From the NCBI GenBank assembly GCA_903885885.1, contig CAISKJ010000672.1:1-9150 (forward strand): a stretch of DNA of 9,150 nt, in the 5' to 3' direction. This DNA is from an uncultured delta proteobacterium. GTDB taxonomy: Bacteria > Myxococcota_A > Polyangia > Polyangiales > Ga0077539. The notes below the pieces were generated by a model. The model was not told the DNA's origin. It made no database searches and was given only the letters and a program-made list of their open reading frames with translations. Every line of letters starts with the position of its first letter. The stretch's first letter is position 1. Shown here one piece after another: positions 5,011 to 9,150 of this stretch. Position numbers and translations under genes: made by a program.

Positions 5011-6372
5011 TCACACGATGAGCAGGTGCTCCTCGTCGTCGGGCGCGCGGGCCACCACCGAGTGCATCTCTTCGTCGCGCGAGACGGCCAGCTCGTAGAG
5101 CGACGCGAGCAGCGCGGGGTTGCCGCGCACGACGTCCATGAAGTGCGCGGGCTGCAGCACCATGGCCACCGTGGTCTCGAGCGCCACCACCGCCGCGTTC
5201 GTCGGTCGCCGCAGCACGAGCGACACCTCGCCCACCGCCTCGCCGGGCCCCAGCGTGGCCACCGCGAGGGTGCGCTCGGCCTCTTCGCGGCGCACCACCA
5301 CGCGGCCCGACGCGATGAGGTGCAGCCCCGACGACTCGGCCCCCTGCGCGATCACCACGTCGCCCGCCTGGTACGACCGCGTTTCGAAGGCGCTCACGAG
5401 CGTGGTGCGGCCCTCGACGTCGACGTCGCGCAGGAGCGGCGCCGTGCGCAAGAGGTTGTCGAGGAGGCGCCGCCGGCCCCACGCCGCGAGCCCGCGGCCC
5501 ACCGCGGGCACCTCGCGCGAGGCTTCGCTCACCGCGTCGCGCGGGGCTTCGAGCAGCACGCACGCCCGCGTGGTGACGGCGCTCGCCGCGCGCGGAGCGG
5601 CCGTGAGCAGCGCCATCTCGCCGAACACCGTCTCGGCCCCGAGCACCGCGAGCTCGTCGCCCGACACCGGGGCGCCCTCGTCGCCGAGCAGCAGCACGGG
5701 CTCGTCGTCGCCCGCGCGCCGCAGCACGCGCACCTCGCCGCGCGCCACGAAGAACACGCTGCCGCCGTGCTCGCCCTCGCGGATCACCACCTCGTTGGGG
5801 CGGCACACGCGCACCTCGAGGGCCTCGGCGAAGCGTTCGAACGCGCCCCGCGGGAGACCGCCCCACAGCGGGTGCTTCGACCGCGGCGGGAGCCGCGCGG
5901 GGAGCCGCGCGCGCAGCGCCTCCACCGCGTCGAGCACCTGCGCGAACACGTCGGCGAGGGGAACCTCATCGCCGATGGGCGTCACGTCTTCGCTGCGCAG
6001 CGGGGGCGGGCGCACCGACGTGTCGACCGCGCGCTCGGCGTCGGCGCCCAGAACCCCCGCGAGCTCGGTGAGGATCTCTCCATTGCCCGTGAGGCGCTTC
6101 ACCGAGAGGGCCGCGGCCACGGCGTGACCGGCCATGCCCCGCAGCGCGAGGGCGCGGGCCGCCGCTTCGAACGCGACGCGGGCCACGTGCATGTTGCCCA
6201 GGCTCACCGCGGCGCGCGCCACGATGTCCGCGGCCGCGGCGTCGGCGCCCACGTCGGCGAGGGCCGGCGCGGCGCGGCGGAGGCACTCTTCGGCGCGGTT
6301 GCGGGCCAGCGCGGCGAGGGCAAAATCGAGGGCGTGCGTGGGGGCGAGCGAACGGGGGGCCTTGAGCTTCAT
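5011..6372 (-). CDS. Protein with helical N-terminal region and two cyclic-nucleotide-binding domains
   Basis: 453 aa from ATG 6372 (MKLKAPRSL). A longer in-frame start at 6471 would run into the divergent gene and adds non-conserved residues. Residues 10-115 are Ala-rich helices that look like TPR-type repeats, and 116-165 is a linker. CNB domain 1 (about 170-290) has the FxEALEVR, ExGGSVFFVARGEVRVLRR and FGEMALLTAAPRAAS elements, with the phosphate-binding Glu252 and Arg261 in place. CNB domain 2 (about 308-425) has YQAGDVVIAQGAESSGLHLIASGRVVV and VGEVSLVLRRPTNAAV, where Thr391 stands at the usual Arg. So domain 1 could bind cAMP or cGMP, while domain 2 probably cannot in the normal way. 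There is no DNA-binding or kinase domain, so it is likely a signalling adaptor rather than a CRP-type regulator. It is transcribed away from the beta-propeller operon. Confidence 0.92.
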   Translation of the reverse strand: MKLKAPRSLAPTHALDFALAALARNRAEECLRRAAPALADVGADAAAADIVARAAVSLGNMHVARVAFEAAARALALRGMAGHAVAAALSVKRLTGNGEILTELAGVLGADAERAVDTSVRPPPLRSEDVTPIGDEVPLADVFAQVLDAVEALRARLPARLPPRSKHPLWGGLPRGAFERFAEALEVRVCRPNEVVIREGEHGGSVFFVARGEVRVLRRAGDDEPVLLLGDEGAPVSGDELAVLGAETVFGEMALLTAAPRAASAVTTRACVLLEAPRDAVSEASREVPAVGRGLAAWGRRRLLDNLLRTAPLLRDVDVEGRTTLVSAFETRSYQAGDVVIAQGAESSGLHLIASGRVVVRREEAERTLAVATLGPGEAVGEVSLVLRRPTNAAVVALETTVAMVLQPAHFMDVVRGNPALLASLYELAVSRDEEMHSVVARAPDDEEHLLIV

Positions 6373-6429
6373 CGCAGGGGCGCGACGATACACAAGCGGG
6401 CACCGTCGCGTGATGGACAAGCACGACGG

Positions 6430-6445
6430 TTCGGTTAGAACCGAA
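6430..6445. promoter_or_regulatory. 16-bp palindrome, candidate operator of the divergent promoters
   Basis: TTCGGTTAGAACCGAA has perfect 7-bp arms and a 2-base centre. It ends 19 bases before ATG 6465. Position between divergent genes and symmetry suit a dimeric regulator. Which gene it controls cannot be read from sequence. Confidence 0.45.
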
Positions 6446-6454
6446 GGCCCCGAT

Positions 6455-6458
6455 GGAG
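6455..6458 (+). promoter_or_regulatory. Ribosome binding site choosing ATG 6465 over ATG 6453
   Basis: GGAG lies six bases before ATG 6465. It falls inside the codons that would follow the alternative ATG 6453, which has no such site of its own, so 6465 is the better start. Confidence 0.65.
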
Positions 6459-6464
6459 CACACC

Positions 6465-8102
6465 ATGGCACGTCTCGCCTCGATCGCCCCGCTCGCGGGC
6501 GCCGTCATGCTGCTCGGCGCGTGCGCCGACGGCCCCGCGCGCTTCGTCCCTCCGACCGACGCCGAGGTCGACGTGCTCGTGCCGCGCACCGACGCGGGTC
6601 CCGACATCGTTGCCGTCGATGTGGCCCCCGTCGATCGCCCCGCGGTTCGCACCGTGCGCACGGTGATCTCCATGGGCGCCCCGATGGACGCGCCGAGCCG
6701 CTTCGGCGGCACCGAGTCGACCACGCGCGCGGCCACGTGGGTGTACCCCGAAGACCGCACCATCGTACCGCCCAACCTGCCGGGCTTCGAGCTGCACTTC
6801 ATGCCCGGCGCGGGCAACGACCTCTTCGAAGTCACCTTCGCCGGCGACGTCGTCGACGTGAAGGTGTACGGCGCGTGCACCGCGGTCAACGGCGGGTGCG
6901 TGTTCCCGCTCTCGCAAGAGGCCTTCGACCAGGTGGCCGCCGCGGGGCGCTCGGGCGGCGGCGTTCGCATGACCATCCGCGGCGTCGCGATGGGCGTCGC
7001 GGGCGGCCCCGTCACGCGGTCGGAGCCGCGCTTTCTCGGCCTCACGCAGAGCGACCTGCGCGGCGGCGTGTACTACTGGGCCGCCTCGGTGGTGGGGCGC
7101 GTCATCCGCTACGAGTTCGGCCGCAGCGACGCGCGCTCCGAGGTGTTCACGCAGGGCGCCAACCCCTTCGCGTGCGTGGGGTGTCACACCCTCTCGCGCG
7201 ACGGCTCTCGCATGAGCGTCGGCTATGGCATCCCCGGCCCCGCGCAGACGCAGCTCATCGATGTGGCCACGCGGGCCCCGCGCGGCGCGGCCATTCCGAT
7301 GAACTTCGGCACCTTCTCTCCCGACAACCGACGGCTGCTGGCCTCCGACGGGATGCGCCTCGCCCTCTACGACGCCATGACGGGCGCCCCGATGCCCGGC
7401 GTGCCCGACGGCAGCGCGGGGTCGCACCCCGACTGGTCTCCGAGCGGCGACGTGGCGGTGTTCTCGCGCACACGCGCCACGGTGCCTTTTCCGATTGGTA
7501 CACCCGGCCACGACGGGCCCGCCGACCTCATGCTCATGCGGTGGAACGTGTCGACCTTCGGCCCCGCGCGGCCCCTCGTCACGAGCATGGGCGAGAACAA
7601 CTACTACCCGGGCTTCTCGCCCGACGGTCAGTGGGTGGTGTTCAACCGCTCGAGCCTCAATTCGAACAACGCCGCGGATGCGTCGCTGTGGGCCGTTCGC
7701 GCCGACGGCACGGGCGCCCCGGTGGCCCTCACCACGGCCAACGGCCGCGACGCCGCCTACAACAACTCGTGGCCCAAATGGACGCCCTTCGTCGAGCGCT
7801 ACGTGGGCGAGCTCGAAGAGCCCCTCATGTGGATCACCTTCTCGTCGGGGCGCGACTACGGCCTCCGGTTGCGCCAGGGCGCGATGCGCAGGGCCCAGCT
7901 CTGGATGGCCGCGTTTCGCCCCAGCTCGGGCACCATGGACCCGACGGCCCCCGCCTTCTGGCTGCCCTTTCAGAACATCGAAGAGAGCAACCACATCGCG
8001 CAGTGGGTTGAGACCGTGCGACGCAGCGACTGCACCATGGACCGCAACTGCCCCGCGGGTGAGACCTGCGTCCGCGGGATGTGCGTAGGCGCCCCGCCGT
8101 GA
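6465..8102 (+). CDS. Beta-propeller (TolB/PD40-like) lipoprotein with a single haem c motif
   Basis: 545 aa. Residues 1-20 are a signal peptide ending LLGAC (lipidated Cys20), followed by an Asp-rich linker (about 31-60). A beta-sandwich-like region covers about 85-225 (TWVYPEDRTIVPPNLPGFELHF, VYYWAAS, VIRYEFG). At 235-247, FACVGCHTLSRDG holds the haem c attachment motif CVGCH (237-241). The rest is a propeller with TolB/PD40-type blades: GTFSPDNRRLLAS, HPDWSPSGDVAVFSR, YPGFSPDGQWVVFNRSS, LWAVRADGTG and WPKWTPF. The C-terminus ends in a Cys-rich tail with Cys at 523, 529, 535 and 540. Exported c-type haem attached to a propeller suggests an outer-membrane electron-transfer or redox role. It heads a cluster: its TGA overlaps the next GTG. 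A longer start at 6453 is possible. Confidence 0.9.
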   Translation: MARLASIAPLAGAVMLLGACADGPARFVPPTDAEVDVLVPRTDAGPDIVAVDVAPVDRPAVRTVRTVISMGAPMDAPSRFGGTESTTRAATWVYPEDRTIVPPNLPGFELHFMPGAGNDLFEVTFAGDVVDVKVYGACTAVNGGCVFPLSQEAFDQVAAAGRSGGGVRMTIRGVAMGVAGGPVTRSEPRFLGLTQSDLRGGVYYWAASVVGRVIRYEFGRSDARSEVFTQGANPFACVGCHTLSRDGSRMSVGYGIPGPAQTQLIDVATRAPRGAAIPMNFGTFSPDNRRLLASDGMRLALYDAMTGAPMPGVPDGSAGSHPDWSPSGDVAVFSRTRATVPFPIGTPGHDGPADLMLMRWNVSTFGPARPLVTSMGENNYYPGFSPDGQWVVFNRSSLNSNNAADASLWAVRADGTGAPVALTTANGRDAAYNNSWPKWTPFVERYVGELEEPLMWITFSSGRDYGLRLRQGAMRRAQLWMAAFRPSSGTMDPTAPAFWLPFQNIEESNHIAQWVETVRRSDCTMDRNCPAGETCVRGMCVGAPP

Positions 8103-8917
8103 TCGCTCCGCCCGAGGGGACCGTCGAGCGTTGGGCCTGGGACTACCTTCACACCACCGACCTGGCGCACAAACTCAGCCCGCCGCCCGCGCCGGAGGCG
8201 TACGAGCCCGAAGCGCCCGCGCGGAGGGTGAGCGCGCCGTCGCGTCCGAGCGAGCTCACGGTGGTCGATCGCGCCGAGAAGATCCCCTCGGCGGGGGCCC
8301 TGCGCGACCCGCTCCAGCGCGCGCGGCTCATGCACACGTTTCTGCACCACGAGCTGCAGGCGGCGGAGCTCATGGCGTGGGCGCTGCTGGCCTTCCCCGA
8401 AGCGCCGGGCGCATTTCGTAGGGGGTTGATTACGGTGTTCGAAGACGAGGTGCGCCACATGGCGCTCTACGCCGAGCACCTCGAGCGCCACGGGGCGCGC
8501 GTCGGTCAGTGGTCGGTGCGCGACTGGTTCTGGCAGCGCGTGCCGGTGGCGCCGACGCCGGCGTACTTCGTGGCCGCGATGGGCATGGGCTTCGAGGGCG
8601 CCAACCTCGACCACTGCGCCCGCTTCGCCGCGCAGCTCCGCGCGGTGGGCGACCTCGACGGCGCGCGCCGCGTCGAGGCGGTGGGCGAAGAGGAACTCCC
8701 CCACGTGCGCTTCGGGCTCCACTGGTTTCGTCGCTTCACGGGCGGCGATGAGTTCTCTTCGTGGTCGGCGCACCTGCCCGAGCCGCTCTCTCCGTGGCTC
8801 ATGAAGGGCCCCACCTTCGAGCGCGCGACCCGCCTGCGCGCGGGCTTCAGCGAGGGCTTTCTCGACGCCCTCGAGGCCGTGCAATGGTCGCCCAAGCGAA
8901 GCGCGCCTGGTACCTGA
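8099..8917 (+). CDS. DUF455 ferritin-like di-iron protein
   Basis: 272 aa from GTG 8099, which overlaps the preceding TGA (GTGA, 8099-8102). An in-frame GTG at 8081 adds six residues and neither start has a strong ribosome binding site. It belongs to the DUF455 ferritin-like family (COG2833-type): N-terminal GTVERWAWDYLHTTDLAHKL, then four-helix-bundle ligand motifs in order: HHELQAAE (Glu85), EDEVRH (Glu117, His120), FEGANLDH (Glu166) and EEELPHVRFG (Glu199, His202). This is a full two-times Glu/ExxH carboxylate di-iron set, so the centre is probably functional. Family relatives include tRNA hydroxylase (MiaE)-like ferritin folds, but the substrate of DUF455 proteins is not known to me. No signal peptide, so cytosolic. 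It is downstream of a haem lipoprotein and overlaps the next gene by 34 bases. Confidence 0.9.
   Translation: MIAPPEGTVERWAWDYLHTTDLAHKLSPPPAPEAYEPEAPARRVSAPSRPSELTVVDRAEKIPSAGALRDPLQRARLMHTFLHHELQAAELMAWALLAFPEAPGAFRRGLITVFEDEVRHMALYAEHLERHGARVGQWSVRDWFWQRVPVAPTPAYFVAAMGMGFEGANLDHCARFAAQLRAVGDLDGARRVEAVGEEELPHVRFGLHWFRRFTGGDEFSSWSAHLPEPLSPWLMKGPTFERATRLRAGFSEGFLDALEAVQWSPKRSAPGT
8873..8876 (+). promoter_or_regulatory. Ribosome binding site for the gene at ATG 8884
   Basis: GAGG lies seven bases before ATG 8884, within the 3' end of the DUF455 gene. It supports a real start that overlaps the upstream gene by 34 bases. Confidence 0.55.
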
Positions 8918-9150
8918 ACCTCGACGCCGAGGAGGAACTCCTCCACCCCGGCGCGATCAACCCGTCGCGCGCCGTGGTCGAGCGATGCGCGCGCCTCGCG
9001 GCGAGCCTCGCGGGGCTCGTTCCCGACGGCGACCTCGTGTGGACGCCGGGCACCGACGCGCCCAAGGCCCATGGTAGACGGGCGAGGGCGTGGTGCCCGA
9101 CGCCGTCGGCGCGCAAGGCGCTCGCGCGCGCGGGGGCCGTGGTGCCCGAG
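8884..9150 (+). CDS. Unrecognised protein, 5' part only (runs off the window)
   Basis: An open frame of 89 codons with no stop before the window end. It begins MVAQAKRAWYLNLDAEEEL, followed by HPGAINPSRAVVERCARLAASLAGLVPDGDLVW, and later RAWCPTPSARKALARAGAVVPE. Strong third-position G/C bias, a GAGG site seven bases before the ATG, and protein-like composition all say it is real. The first 34 bases overlap the end of the DUF455 gene in another frame, so translation is likely coupled and the products may work together. There is no signal peptide. I recall similar starts (WYLNLDAExEL ... WCPTPxA) in myxobacterial proteins next to DUF455 but cannot name a function, and the catalytic part would lie beyond the window. 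Confidence 0.75.
   Translation, partial: MVAQAKRAWYLNLDAEEELLHPGAINPSRAVVERCARLAASLAGLVPDGDLVWTPGTDAPKAHGRRARAWCPTPSARKALARAGAVVPE

Larger units (their letters stand above)
6373..6464. promoter_or_regulatory. Divergent promoter region
   Basis: These 92 bases lie between the head-to-head cNMP-binding gene and the beta-propeller lipoprotein gene and must hold both promoters. The part at 6390-6445 is less G+C-rich than the genes. It contains a palindrome at 6430-6445 that includes TAGAAC, a weak -10-like hexamer for the plus strand. No convincing -35 partner is seen. Confidence 0.5.

Noticed and set aside
5026..6438. 470-codon plus-strand frame opposite the cNMP-binding gene
   Set aside because: Antisense shadow of a gene with two recognisable domains.
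6373..6471. Longer start of the cNMP-binding gene at 6471
   Set aside because: Would overlap the divergent gene's start and adds residues with no domain; ATG 6372 begins a normal N-terminus.
6435..7994. 519-codon minus-strand frame opposite the propeller lipoprotein
   Set aside because: Antisense shadow rich in His, Arg and Gly with no domain, while the plus-strand gene has clear domains.
6134..8011. 625-codon plus-strand frame overlapping the cNMP gene and the propeller gene
   Set aside because: Arg-rich, low-complexity translation out of frame with well-recognised genes on both strands; a G+C-rich shadow.
1..9150. CRISPR array, insertion sequence or RNA gene
   Set aside because: No regularly spaced repeats, no transposase motifs or flanking terminal inverted repeats, and no tRNA or rRNA signatures were seen.

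Overview
This is a very G+C-rich bacterial window. Its coding regions show the strong third-position G/C bias of a roughly 70%+ G+C genome. The style points to Myxococcota, most likely a Polyangia/Sandaracinaceae-like lineage. The grounds are several lipoproteins with long Asp-rich linkers after the lipobox Cys, a MopE-type DNDGDGY...DC...C.DG.DQNCDG motif, and a short C-rich C-terminal tail of the C-x5-C-x5-C-x4-C kind. The lineage is an inference from style, not from a marker gene.

Layout. Bases 1-700 hold no gene I can support and are visibly less G+C-rich in places. Bases 701-1496 (+) carry a DsbA/thioredoxin-like exported protein. Its lipoprotein signal peptide and its mature domain lie in different frames, and its CxxC is reduced to DPFC. 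After a non-coding stretch, 1845-3372 (+) is a tight three-gene cassette: a DUF2237 protein exported as a lipoprotein, a four-helix membrane protein rich in conserved-looking His, and an SRPBCC-domain protein. They are joined by GTGA and ATGA stop/start overlaps. Bases 3373-3851 are mostly non-coding, with a 17-bp palindrome, a 21-bp-phased direct repeat, and the 3' remnant of what looks like an SMP-30/NHL-type beta-propeller gene.

The minus strand then carries two genes: a MopE-motif lipoprotein (4925-3852) and, upstream of it, a regulator-like protein with two cyclic-nucleotide-binding domains (6372-5011). A 92-base divergent promoter region containing a 16-bp palindrome separates the latter from a plus-strand cluster. 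That cluster has a beta-propeller lipoprotein carrying one haem c CxxCH motif (6465-8102), a DUF455 ferritin-like di-iron protein (8099-8917), and a partial gene running off the window (8884-9150). All three overlap and are probably one operon.

The most novel-looking items are the DUF2237 lipoprotein / His-rich membrane protein / SRPBCC cassette, the CxxCH-bearing beta-propeller coupled to a di-iron ferritin-like protein, and the Dsb-like protein that has lost both its first catalytic Cys and the frame of its signal peptide. I see no tRNA, rRNA, CRISPR array or insertion sequence.
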